From Desulfosarcina sp. BuS5 (GTDB lineage Bacteria; Desulfobacterota; Desulfobacteria; Desulfobacterales; BuS5), in NCBI RefSeq assembly GCF_028752835.1, contig NZ_CP087952.1, positions 2,709,041 to 2,773,040 of the forward strand: a DNA stretch of 64,000 bases, given 5' to 3'. Below the pieces are notes generated by a model. It saw only the letters and a program-made list of their open reading frames with translations. It did not search any database and was not told where the DNA came from. This document shows positions 1 to 8,836 of the stretch, piece after piece (position 1 is the first letter of the stretch; each line of letters begins with the position of its first letter). The position numbers and the translations under genes were made by a program.

Positions 1-324
1 TCTTCTGTTAAAAACCAACGACAAATTTGCGCCAATCATTTTGGTGTTATCGTTTTTTTTCTTTGGTATATCTGGAAATAGTTGTTTTTGCATAATTGAT
101 ACCTTAATGTGGTGTACGCAATGTGAATTTTTAATAAGGTATCACAAAAAAATATTTTTTACAAAATAAATTTACATTAAATAAAAGAAATAGTTAAAAT
201 AAAATAGGTTAAACATATGAATGTCCAACATTATGCTTGTCCAATAAATTACTGGAGAATAGTCTAACTACCTGAATAATAAGGCTTTACGCATTTCTAT
301 TCACTTTGTACGTTCCGAGGTCTG
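1..324 (-). mobile_element. ISa copy 1, partial (5' end of element, cut by window edge)
   Basis: Matches the last 322-324 bases of the complete ISa copy at 61624-63983 by direct reading. It ends in the terminal repeat TTCCGAGGTCTG at 313-324. It holds only the promoter side and the first codons of the minus-strand transposase; the rest lies left of the window. Copies 2 and 3 have the same orientation, so the three copies are direct repeats across the window. Confidence 0.85.
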
Positions 325-366
325 TTGTAGAAGCATGGTTAAAACTCTATTCAAAGGATCGCAACC

Positions 367-1386
367 ATGCAAAATACAGCAAATACAGCCCTAACACTTT
401 TTTGTCCCGGGAAAAGCTGCAAATGTTATCAATCAACCGAGAACAAAATCACCAAGGATGGAGTTTACATAACAAAATCCGATTTTGAGCCAAGACAAAT
501 GTTTTACTGCAATGGTGGCAAACATAGATTCTCAAAAACAGGATATTCCGATCTTTTTGGAAAGCATGGCAGTTTTAAAGAATATGAGCAAACGGCAAAG
601 CTAAACTCTTACGGCCTTGGCACTAATGCAATTGCCGATGTACTTCAAAAAGATCGAAGGACAATTGAACAATGGCAAAAAGGCCAGCAATTTCACCTAT
701 TTCTTTGTTTTACTATCGGACTTACCATTGTATTTTTCCAGATGGATGAACTATGGTCTTACCTTAAAAATAAAAGTCAACAATTATGGGTTTTTATCGC
801 TCTTGAATCAACAACAAAATTCTGGATCGGTTTCGAGTTGGGTTCAAGAACAACTTACACTGCAAACCGTTTAGTAAAGGGCGTTAAAAAGTTGGGCAAA
901 TGGGGAAAAGATAATATATTAAAGGTCGCTGCAGATAAATTAGCGGCTTACAAAAATACGCTCGAAAACATTATGTCTGAAATTCCTTATGCTTACCTGC
1001 AAATTGTTAAGCGCCGAATAAAGCGTCGGCTTGTAACAGTTAAAAAATATTTTGTAAAAGGTACTGTAAAAGATTTCCCCGGAAAAAGCCAAAACACCTC
1101 ATTTATTGAGAGACTGAACCTTACCCTAAGGCAACATATCTCCTATCTTCAGAGAAAAACCCTGGGGTATTGCAAGAACAAGCTGAATTTTAGTAATGTA
1201 ATGTGGATTAACTTATTCAACTATAATTACATACAATTTCATAAGAGCTTACGAATACGAATTAACAATGAAAACGAGAAATTTATAAAAAAGTATAACC
1301 ATAATACACCGGCAATGCAGATGGAACTTACAAATTCTCCACTAAACTGGAGATATCTCATTACAGTCCCAATACCTTGTAAGTAG
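367..1386 (+). CDS. IS1-family-like transposase
   Basis: A 339-residue single-frame transposase. An N-terminal cysteine-rich segment (CPGKSCKC, later YCNGGKHRF) resembles the zinc-finger/HTH part of IS1 InsA. A DDE core follows: DELWSYLKNK for the first Asp, AADKLAAYK for the second, and IERLNLTLRQHISYLQRKTL for the Glu block, which matches the IS1 signature order. IS1 itself uses two frames; here one frame covers both. The stretch before DELWS (about residues 105-125) is unusually hydrophobic and may reflect a healed shift. It starts 42 bases after the ISa end, so ISa may have landed in this element's left end. Clear terminal repeats were not found, so activity is unknown. Confidence 0.75.
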   Translation: MQNTANTALTLFCPGKSCKCYQSTENKITKDGVYITKSDFEPRQMFYCNGGKHRFSKTGYSDLFGKHGSFKEYEQTAKLNSYGLGTNAIADVLQKDRRTIEQWQKGQQFHLFLCFTIGLTIVFFQMDELWSYLKNKSQQLWVFIALESTTKFWIGFELGSRTTYTANRLVKGVKKLGKWGKDNILKVAADKLAAYKNTLENIMSEIPYAYLQIVKRRIKRRLVTVKKYFVKGTVKDFPGKSQNTSFIERLNLTLRQHISYLQRKTLGYCKNKLNFSNVMWINLFNYNYIQFHKSLRIRINNENEKFIKKYNHNTPAMQMELTNSPLNWRYLITVPIPCK

Positions 1387-1416
1387 CTGATTTTTCAAAC
1401 CTGCATTGTTTTGTAG

Positions 1417-1797
1417 GGACTACCCTTCCGTGAGGTTAAACAAAACTGGCACTTTGAACACCCGCCTAAGAAAACAAAGGAAGGGGTTTATGTTCAAGCA
1501 TATATGACCATGGCCATGAAAGCTCTCACTACTGCTTTCCTGAAATGGCAGCAAGATCAACTTAAATTGGAAGCATTGGGCAAACCAGGCACCTGGCAGA
1601 TGTACCGCCGAAAGCTTAAGGTCATCAATCGGAACAAATTGATTGTCTTTGCAGACGACTACTTTGGCATCTTCCCGTCACATGAAGTTTTCATGCTGGC
1701 AAATGTTTCTGTGCGCGATACGGAAAAAGAACTCAATATCACTCGAGACCAAATCTACGCCAAGTACACTGAACTGGTGCACGATAAAAAATCCTAA
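1417..1797 (+). pseudogene. C-terminal remnant of a gene, probably a transposase
   Basis: The frame is open from 1417, just after a TAG, and gives about 126 residues ending VHDKKS. The first ATG is at 1504. It contains the basic stretches NWHFEHPPKKTKEG and MYRRKLKVINRNK and reads like the tail of a larger protein with no start of its own. Its place directly behind the IS1-like gene and ISa end suggests another transposase tail, but I do not recognise the family. The alternative is a short unknown protein starting at 1504. Confidence 0.4.
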
Positions 1798-1877
1798 AAA
1801 AAATAAAGTTTTTTTTGCGGCCGACATATCTTCGCCACATACCTTATATCGGAGTTTTAGGTAAACAGGGAAAAAAC

Positions 1878-1906
1878 TTGACATAATTTATCGTATCTGG
1901 CAATTT
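1878..1906 (+). promoter_or_regulatory. Possible weak promoter for mtnP
   Basis: TTGACA at 1878-1883 is a perfect -35 match. The hexamer 17 bases further (CAATTT) is a poor -10. A TATATT-like run lies nearer the gene, around 1938. Treat as tentative. Confidence 0.25.
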
Positions 1907-1958
1907 TAAAAAAATTTAAAATCTCATTGAATAATATTATATTTTCATAACGGCAAAA

Positions 1959-2705
1959 ATGATTAAAGTAGGAATTATTGGGGGCTCCGGTCTGGATGAT
2001 CCGGAAATACTCCATGGTGCAATAGAAATTAATGTCGATACACCTTACGGGAACCCCGCTTCTCCTTTAACAGCCGGCAGGATTGACGGTGTTGAGGTCC
2101 TTATTCTGGCCAGGCATGGTAAAAAACACAATTTCAGCCCGACCCAGGTTAATTACAGGGCAAATATTCATGCCATGAAAGACCAGGGCGTGACGCATAT
2201 TATTGCCACAACCGCCTGCGGAAGCCTCAGGGAGGAAATCCGCCGGGGCGATTTTGTCATCATAGATCAGTTTATAGATTTTACGAGACACAGAATTATT
2301 ACATTTAATGACTCCTTTGAAAACGGAGCCGCACACACACCTATGGCGGAACCGTTTGATGCCAAACTTAGGAAGCTTCTTTTTGAAACATCAGAAGAAC
2401 TCGGTTTCAGGGTACATAAAATGGGGACTGTGATTACAATTGAGGGTCCAAGATTTTCTACTATCGCCGAGTCGAAGATGTTCAGAATCTGGGGAGCAGA
2501 TATTATTAATATGTCTGTGGCTACAGAGGCTATATTGGCCAATGAGGCCGGTATTCCTTACTCTGTTGTTGCCATGTCCACCGATTATGATTGCTGGAAA
2601 GAGGATGAAGAGCATGTAACCTGGGCGGAGATCGTTGGAGTTTTTAAGGATAATGCAGACCGAGTAATAGAACTTTTAAAAAGAGTTATTCCCAGGATTG
2701 AGTGA
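1959..2705 (+). CDS. mtnP: S-methyl-5'-thioadenosine phosphorylase
   Basis: Phosphorolysis of methylthioadenosine to adenine and 5-methylthioribose-1-phosphate, a purine and methionine salvage step in the cytosol. The 248 residues open with the family motif VGIIGGSGL, followed by RHGKKHNFSP (phosphate/ribose region), TACGSLRE, FIDFTRHR and the purine-binding region EGPRFST plus NMSVATEA. STDYDCW near residue 210 is typical of MTAP rather than bacterial purine nucleoside phosphorylase. Length is normal. The stop at 2705 lies just before the apt start, so the two are probably one operon: the adenine released here is the substrate of Apt. Confidence 0.92.
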   Translation: MIKVGIIGGSGLDDPEILHGAIEINVDTPYGNPASPLTAGRIDGVEVLILARHGKKHNFSPTQVNYRANIHAMKDQGVTHIIATTACGSLREEIRRGDFVIIDQFIDFTRHRIITFNDSFENGAAHTPMAEPFDAKLRKLLFETSEELGFRVHKMGTVITIEGPRFSTIAESKMFRIWGADIINMSVATEAILANEAGIPYSVVAMSTDYDCWKEDEEHVTWAEIVGVFKDNADRVIELLKRVIPRIE

Positions 2706-2709
2706 AACT

Positions 2710-3234
2710 ATGATAAATATAAAAAACAGCATAAGAACCGTGCCTGACTGGCCGGTCAAGGGTGTTATGTTCAGAGACATAACGACTCTTTTGCAGGATC
2801 CTGAATCCTTACGGGCGGCTTGTGATTTGCTTTACGATCGTTACAAGTCTATGAATATAGACAAGGTTGTAGGGATAGACGCAAGAGGCTTTATTTTTGG
2901 CGCGGTTCTGGCGTATAAGCTCAATACCGGTTTTGTGCCTGTTAGAAAAAAAGGAAAGCTGCCCTATAAAACCATAAGCGCTGAGTATACGCTGGAATAT
3001 GGTAAAGATGTTGTTGAAATGCATGAAGATGCCGTTAAAAAGGATGAAAAGGTTGTCATAGTGGATGATCTGATAGCCACCGGCGGCACAATTGCCGCGA
3101 CTGTAAATCTGGTCGAAAAACTAGGCGGGGAGATATTAGAGTGTGCCTTTATAGTTGAGCTTCCGGATCTGAAGGGAAGGGAAAAGATAAAAGGTCAAAA
3201 AATATTTGCATTAACTGAATTCGAGGGTGAGTAA
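2710..3234 (+). CDS. apt: Adenine phosphoribosyltransferase
   Basis: Converts adenine and PRPP to AMP. ATG at 2710 is preferred; an in-frame TTG at 2698 overlaps the mtnP stop. The 174-residue protein shows the family order: VPDWPVKGVMFRDITTLL near the N-terminus, GIDARGFIFG (flexible-loop side), VRKKGKLP, and the PRPP-binding signature VVIVDDLIATGGT around residue 120. Length is typical. It lies 4 bases after mtnP, so the pair forms a methylthioadenosine-to-AMP salvage unit. The RnfB/GltD fusion follows after 23 bases and may be co-transcribed. Confidence 0.95.
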   Translation: MINIKNSIRTVPDWPVKGVMFRDITTLLQDPESLRAACDLLYDRYKSMNIDKVVGIDARGFIFGAVLAYKLNTGFVPVRKKGKLPYKTISAEYTLEYGKDVVEMHEDAVKKDEKVVIVDDLIATGGTIAATVNLVEKLGGEILECAFIVELPDLKGREKIKGQKIFALTEFEGE

Positions 3235-3257
3235 AACAGCCCTTTAGGAGTTGAAAT

Positions 3258-5363
3258 ATGATATACGCATTGGTGGCAATGGGAGGCTTGGGTCTTGTAA
3301 TCGGCGTGGTATTGGCTGCTGCATCAAAGATTTTCTATGTTTATGTTGATCCTTTAATCCTTGCGGTTGAAGATGCGCTTCCCGGTGCAAACTGCGGGGG
3401 TTGCGGGATGCCGGGCTGCAGCTCCAATGCCGAAGCGATTGTAGCAGGAAAGGCGGCTCCTAATTCATGTGTTGCCGCCGGGCCTGAAGTTGCAGAAGCG
3501 ATAGCCGAAATTTTGGGCGTGAAGGTCGAGGCAAAAGAGCCTGATATTGCGAGCTTGGGTTGCACCTATGGAGTTAAGGATGCTGATATCAAGTATATTT
3601 ATGACGGTTTGAATGACTGCAAGGCCGCGGCTCTTTTGAGCGGAGGCATGAAAGTATGCTCCATAGGATGTCTTGGTCTCGGAAGCTGCGTCAAGGCCTG
3701 CCAGTTCGGCGCTCTTTCAATGGGGCCGGATGGTTTGCCTGTGGTTGATGAAAAGCGCTGCACCGGCTGCGGGGCCTGTGAGCGGACATGCCCCAAAGGT
3801 ATTATTAATCTTTTATCTGTTACAAGACGTATTTTGCGTGAATATACCACCGGGATGTGTACAACCCCCTGCCAGAGAGCCTGCCCGGCCGGAATAGACA
3901 TATGTGAATATATAAAACAGATCAACCGGGGCGATTACCATAAGGCTGTACAGGTTATCAAGGAACGGCTGCCGTTTCCATCTGTTATAGGAAGAATATG
4001 CCCCAGGTTCTGCGAAGATGATTGCAGGCGTAAATATATAGATGAGCCTGTTGCAATAAATTTCCTTAAGCGCTTTGTTGCAGATTTTGAAAGGAAAAAT
4101 GGAGAAAGGGTTCTGCCGTATAAAGCGCCTGATACGGAGCGTAAAATTGCCGTTATAGGCGGGGGAGTTGAAGGCCTTTCAACAGCATTTTTTGCCGCCC
4201 GTCTTGGCCACCAGGTGACAGTCTTTGAGGCCTCCGATGTATTGGGCGGACTCATGCGCAGCGCCATTCACCGGCAAAGACTTTCAATGGATATCCTTGA
4301 CTGGGATATTGACGGTGTGTTGGAAATGGGTGTAACGGTTGAAACCAATAAAATTCTTGGCAATGATTTTTCGGTCGCGTCTCTTCTCAAGGATGGGTTT
4401 GAATCTGTTTTTGTTGCTTTAGGTGGCTGGGACAGCCGGCTTGCCGGAGGCTCCGCCAAAAGCTCCGATAAAGACTTGGGCAATGATTTTGTTGAGGCTA
4501 TACCAGGCGTTTCTCTTTTGTTGGATGTAGTTAAATCAGGCCGGGATGGCAAAGGTGGATTTTCGTGCAAAACCGATGTTGTAATATCAGGGGGTGCAGA
4601 ACTTGCCTTTGAGGCGGCAAGGATATGCAGGAAACTCGGCGCTGAAAAAATCAATATTCTTTTCAGAGAAACAAGGAAGGCCTGCAAGATCAATGCTGCT
4701 GAGCTGGAAAAAATTGAAAAGGAAAAAGCTGTAAAGATAATATTTAATGTCGGCATAAGCGGAATTTCAGGTGAATATGATAATCTTCTGGAACTGGAAT
4801 ATACCGAGCTTGACAGTATGAAAAAGAAAATTATTCCAGCGCATAATTTAATTGTTTCATCAGGCCGCCTGCCTGAATTTATTTTTTCTAATGCTGATGC
4901 GAATAAAGAGGATGATGCGGAACCGCAAACTGGTTTGCCGATTAAATGGAAAGGCGTTGAGCCCTATAAAACATCTGCCGATAAGAGCTTTACAGGCATT
5001 TTTTCAGATGTAGATACGCTGACCGATTATAGCGCTGCCATAAAAGCCATCGCAGCCGGAAGACGCGCTGCGGCTTCCATTCACCAAATTCTGTACGGGA
5101 TCATGGTTTCGGTTCCGGAAAATCTGGTTACACCCCAATCTTTAATTCAAAATGTCAATCATCTTGAAGCTGTAAAGGCTGTTTCGCGAGTAATTATGCC
5201 TTTAAGCTCCACACCGGATCCGGGAGCAACGGAGGAACTGGAAAAGGGCTTTTCCGAAGAAATGGCCCGCAAAGAAGCCGCCAGGTGCCTGCAATGCGGG
5301 CTTATATGTTATAAAAAAACTGCGGATGAAACAGCCGTTACTGAATTAGGCAAGGCCGCATAA
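3258..5363 (+). CDS. RnfB-like ferredoxin domain fused to GltD-like NAD(P)H-flavin oxidoreductase
   Basis: A 701-residue fusion. Residues 1-30 form one membrane segment as in RnfB. The 4Fe-4S signature ANCGGCGMPGCSSNA follows, then ferredoxin clusters (CSIGCLGLGSCVKAC, CTGCGACERTCPKG). From about residue 200 it is GltD-like: CTTPCQRACPAGIDICEYI, CPRFCEDDCRR, an FAD-binding IAVIGGGVEGLSTAF and a second nucleotide fold. The C-terminus has a further CLQCGLIC pair. It probably moves electrons between ferredoxin and NAD(P)H at the membrane; direction and partner are inference. No rnfACDEG genes are adjacent, so it is an orphan here. A good ribosome site (AGGAG) precedes the ATG. Confidence 0.8.
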   Translation: MIYALVAMGGLGLVIGVVLAAASKIFYVYVDPLILAVEDALPGANCGGCGMPGCSSNAEAIVAGKAAPNSCVAAGPEVAEAIAEILGVKVEAKEPDIASLGCTYGVKDADIKYIYDGLNDCKAAALLSGGMKVCSIGCLGLGSCVKACQFGALSMGPDGLPVVDEKRCTGCGACERTCPKGIINLLSVTRRILREYTTGMCTTPCQRACPAGIDICEYIKQINRGDYHKAVQVIKERLPFPSVIGRICPRFCEDDCRRKYIDEPVAINFLKRFVADFERKNGERVLPYKAPDTERKIAVIGGGVEGLSTAFFAARLGHQVTVFEASDVLGGLMRSAIHRQRLSMDILDWDIDGVLEMGVTVETNKILGNDFSVASLLKDGFESVFVALGGWDSRLAGGSAKSSDKDLGNDFVEAIPGVSLLLDVVKSGRDGKGGFSCKTDVVISGGAELAFEAARICRKLGAEKINILFRETRKACKINAAELEKIEKEKAVKIIFNVGISGISGEYDNLLELEYTELDSMKKKIIPAHNLIVSSGRLPEFIFSNADANKEDDAEPQTGLPIKWKGVEPYKTSADKSFTGIFSDVDTLTDYSAAIKAIAAGRRAAASIHQILYGIMVSVPENLVTPQSLIQNVNHLEAVKAVSRVIMPLSSTPDPGATEELEKGFSEEMARKEAARCLQCGLICYKKTADETAVTELGKAA

Positions 5364-5410
5364 TCTTTATCAGAAATTTACAAACTGAATAACTGCTTGA
5401 TATTGTTAAC

Positions 5411-5652
5411 TTTGGTGGATTCGTCGCTACGCTCCTTAATCCATCCTACAATTTTGGCCTTGATCATCGTTTCGGCCAGGGAGTTTTAGCAAATGCAGCC
5501 CGGCTGGCAATGTGAAATACACCACGTAACACTTAAAACTTTGCTCATACGATGTTCCAAGGCGTCTGTGGCCGAAACGATGATTAAGACCAAAATTTTA
5601 TATAAAAGTTAGTAGTTTGTAGGGTGGATTAAGCGAAGCGAATCCACCAAAA
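5411..5652. repeat. Long imperfect inverted repeat, MITE-like
   Basis: The left arm begins TTTGGTGGATTCGTCGCTAC and continues past CCTTGATCATCGTTTCGGCC. The right arm carries GGCCGAAACGATGATTAAG and ends GCGAATCCACCAAAA. The arms pair over about 70 bases each with a roughly 90-base centre. It fills most of the 342-base gap between the fusion gene and the K+ channel, whose genes converge, and has no reading frame. The arm type (GGTGGATTCGC...) is a common non-autonomous element style in proteobacteria. Confidence 0.75.
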
Positions 5653-5705
5653 AATATTGGTTGTTGACCAATTTTTTATTTTAACTATCAGATAGTTAAG
5701 ATGAG

Positions 5706-6704
5706 TTAAGGATTCAGCGCTTTTTCCAACTGTTGCAGGTTTTTGTCTTTTCCTACAGCGATAAGGGTATCACCGGCTTTAATTTTTGTCTCAAAAGAAG
5801 GATTAAACAACATTCTGTCGTCTGCTTTTTTTATGGCGATTATTATCAAATTATATTCCTGCCTTATACCCGAATCTTTTAACATGACATTCGCCAGGGG
5901 TGATGAAGGACATACCGGGATCTCCTCCATCTGTATATCCTTACGCTGATGCTTAAGTGCCAGATCTAAAAAGCTGGTCACTGTCGGTCTTATAATTTTT
6001 TGCGCCATATTCTCGGCGCCCATGTCATATGGCGATTCAACAATCTCGGCTCCTGCTGCTATGAGTTTTGATTTAACGTCATTACTGCTGGCCCTGGCAA
6101 TAATAAAAATTTCGGGATTAAGCTGTTTGGCAGTCAATACCAGGAAAACGTTGTCGGCATCTGTGGCAAGCGCTGCTATAACCCCTTTTGCCCGGTCTAT
6201 TCCGGCTTTTTGCAGGTTTGATTCATCAACCGTGTCCCCGGTAATATAAAGCAGCCCATCCTCTTCCATAAACGGGATTAGCTCCTTATCTTTTTCGATC
6301 ACCACTACATTGAACGGTTTTTTTCTTAAGCTATCGCAAATGACCTTCCCAATCCGGCCATAGCCGCAAATAATATAGTGATTTTTTAAACGTTTTATCC
6401 GTTTGTCCAATCTTCTCCTCCCAAGGATGGTTCGTATTTGGCCCTCTACTATAAATTGCACTAAAGCACCGGCAACATACAGACTTAAACCTACACCAAA
6501 AAAAATCAGAAAAATTGTAAAGATGCGCCCGGATTCATGGAGTTGATGTATTTCTCCATAACCTATCGTAGATATAGTAATAACAGTCATATAGATTGAA
6601 TCAGCTAAATTCCAGCCCTCGACCATCATATATCCTATAGTACCGGAAGCCGTTATTATGATAGTTATCAAGATAGATATAATGAGATGTCTTGTCGTAT
6701 TCAT
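5706..6704 (-). CDS. Potassium channel with RCK (TrkA-N/TrkA-C) domains
   Basis: A 332-residue two-helix channel subunit of the MthK/Kch type. The first membrane helix covers residues 7-26. The pore loop and selectivity filter TISTIGYGE lie at about 43-51, and a second helix is near 62-85. A cytosolic TrkA-N domain follows, with the Rossmann motif IICGYGRIGK near 112 and acidic VVIEKDKE. A TrkA-C domain occupies about 250-332 (AGDTLIAVGKDKNLQQLE). It would form a ligand-gated K+ pore in the inner membrane. It is divergent from pcm across 84 bases. Confidence 0.9.
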   Translation of the reverse strand: MNTTRHLIISILITIIITASGTIGYMMVEGWNLADSIYMTVITISTIGYGEIHQLHESGRIFTIFLIFFGVGLSLYVAGALVQFIVEGQIRTILGRRRLDKRIKRLKNHYIICGYGRIGKVICDSLRKKPFNVVVIEKDKELIPFMEEDGLLYITGDTVDESNLQKAGIDRAKGVIAALATDADNVFLVLTAKQLNPEIFIIARASSNDVKSKLIAAGAEIVESPYDMGAENMAQKIIRPTVTSFLDLALKHQRKDIQMEEIPVCPSSPLANVMLKDSGIRQEYNLIIIAIKKADDRMLFNPSFETKIKAGDTLIAVGKDKNLQQLEKALNP

Positions 6705-6788
6705 TTATCTTATTTTACCAGCGTAGCTTCTTGATTTTCAAGCGTAAAATGCTTGACGCAAATTGGTCGATCTGCTAACTGAGCTAAA

Positions 6789-7448
6789 ATGGAAAAAGAA
6801 ACTTTGTTATATAAACGGCTGCGTGACAACATGGTTGAGAAACAGATCGTATCCCGCGGCATAAGCGATCCCAAGGTTATAGCTGCTTTGCGCAATGTGC
6901 CCAGGCACATGTTTGTAAGTGAAGCCTTGATGGATCAGGCCTATGGTGATTTCCCTCTTCCCATAGGAGAACAGCAGACCATTTCGCAGCCGTATATTGT
7001 TGCAGAAATGACCCAGGCTCTTCAGCTGAATAAAGGTGACCGGGTCCTTGAAATAGGAACCGGCTCAGGATATCAGGCCGCAATACTTGCTGAAATTGTA
7101 TTTCGGGTTTATACGATAGAGAGGATAAATTCTCTTTATATAAAAGCGCGAAAACTTTTTGATAAACTCTGCTATCACAATATAATCACAAAATATTCTG
7201 ACGGAACCACGGGCTGGCAAGACGAAAGTCCATTTGATGCAATCATAATTACAGCCGGCGCTCCTAAAATACCAAAAACCCTGGTTGATCAGCTTGCTGT
7301 TGGCGGCCGCATGATTTTACCTGTGGGAGCTAGTTTTTCCCAGAAACTGATTAAGCTCTACAGGGATCAGGACGGCATACATACCGCTAATCTTGGAGGA
7401 TGCAGATTTGTCAAGCTTGTGGGCGAACACGGCTGGGATAAACAATAG
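6789..7448 (+). CDS. pcm: Protein-L-isoaspartate O-methyltransferase
   Basis: Repairs isoaspartyl residues using S-adenosylmethionine. The 219 residues match the family throughout: RLRDNMVEKQIVSRGI, VPRHMFV, PLPIGEQQTISQPYIVA, the SAM motif VLEIGTGSGYQAAILA near residue 84, and FDAIIITAGAP. A later in-frame ATG at 6831 would drop only 14 residues. It converges on nrdJ with 3 bases between stops. Length is typical. Confidence 0.93.
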   Translation: MEKETLLYKRLRDNMVEKQIVSRGISDPKVIAALRNVPRHMFVSEALMDQAYGDFPLPIGEQQTISQPYIVAEMTQALQLNKGDRVLEIGTGSGYQAAILAEIVFRVYTIERINSLYIKARKLFDKLCYHNIITKYSDGTTGWQDESPFDAIIITAGAPKIPKTLVDQLAVGGRMILPVGASFSQKLIKLYRDQDGIHTANLGGCRFVKLVGEHGWDKQ

Positions 7449-7451
7449 ATT

Positions 7452-8836
7452 TTAACTGCATTTTGAAAACCCGCAAGCATGACAAACAAGACACCCTTCC
7501 ATATGCGCCAATAAGCCGCCGCATTCAGGGCAGACACCAATCATAGGGTTCTTTTCAACAAGATTCGAACCTGACAGACCTTTCAAAACCTGGGCAATTG
7601 CGTCCGGGCATGAGAGTACCATTTTGCCGTTCTGCCATGCCGGTGAAGGGCACCTGATTCCTGTAAGCTGTTTTATTATAGCTTCTGCTTTAACACCTGA
7701 GCGCAAGGCCAGGGAAATTAACCTGCCGGCGGCTTCTATCTGGGAAGAAGCACATCCTCCGGTTTTGCCCATCTGGGCAAATACTTCACACATGCCTTTT
7801 TCATCATAATTGATTGTAACATAAAGTTTGCCGCACCCGGTGCTGATACGTTCCGTAATGCCATGTGTCCGCGCCGGTCTCGGCCTGGGCGCGATTGTTT
7901 CCGCTCCCCCGGCGACAGCTTCAATATTCAGCACCTGCCTGTCACGACTTCCGTATCTATATATAGTTACACCTTTGCAGCCCTTATGGTATGCTGATAG
8001 ATAGGCTCGCTCAATATCTTCAGGTGTTGCATCAAAAGAAAGATTAATTGTTTTGGAAACTGCATTATCAGTAAATTTTTGAAATGCAGCTTGAATTTTT
8101 ACATGCCATTCGGCTGAAATATCATGGGATGTTACAAATATTTTTTTAAAATGAGATGGTATCTTGTCGACCTGCTGTATGGAACCTGTTTCGGAAATAG
8201 CCTTCACAAGTTCATCGTTAAAAAACCCTTCTTTTTTTGCTTTTTCAACAAAAATGGGATGTAATTCAATAAGCTTTTTTTTATCAAGCACATGCCGCGC
8301 ATATGTTAAAGCGAAAATCGGTTCTATACCGCTTGATGTGCCTGCAATAATGCTTATGGTACCTGTCGAAGCGATTGTTGTAGTAGTGGCATTGCGCATA
8401 TACGGAGTTGAAGGGTGATTGAAAATACTATCCTTGTAACCTGGAAAATTACCCCGTTTTTTTGCAAGACCGGCAGATGCCTTTCTGGATTCCTGTAAAA
8501 TATAAGACATAACCGTTTCGGCCTGTTTAACAGCCTCATCAGAATCATAGGGTATGTCAAGCTGTACCAGCATATCTGCAAACCCCATAATGCCGAGTCC
8601 GATTTTTCTTGTGCTTTTGCTCATTCTTTCGATACGTGCAAGGGGATATTTATTAACCTCAATGACGTTGTCAAGAAAATGAACTGCATCATGCACCGTT
8701 CTTTTAAGGCGGTTAAGATCTAATCTGTTTTTTGTGATCATTGCGGATAGATTTATGGAACCGAGGGTGCAGGATTCATATGGCAGCAGGGGCTGCTCAC
8801 CGCAGGGATTTGTGGCTTCAATTTTTCCAAGTTCCA
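7452..8836 (-). CDS. nrdJ: Ribonucleotide reductase, B12-dependent (class II), exon 2
   Basis: The C-terminal two thirds of NrdJ, which reduces ribonucleotides to deoxyribonucleotides with adenosylcobalamin. It has the active-site NPCGEQPLLPYESC, FADMLVQLDIPYDS, the phosphate-binding TGTISIIAGTSSGIEP, and a C-terminal zinc-ribbon-like pair (CPECGG, CHACGF) for re-reduction. It has no start of its own; the frame continues into the group II intron at 8837. Joining 8836 to exon 1 at 11100 restores FLELGKIEATNPCGEQ in frame and yields 724 residues, the normal length. Function therefore depends on splicing. Confidence 0.92.
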
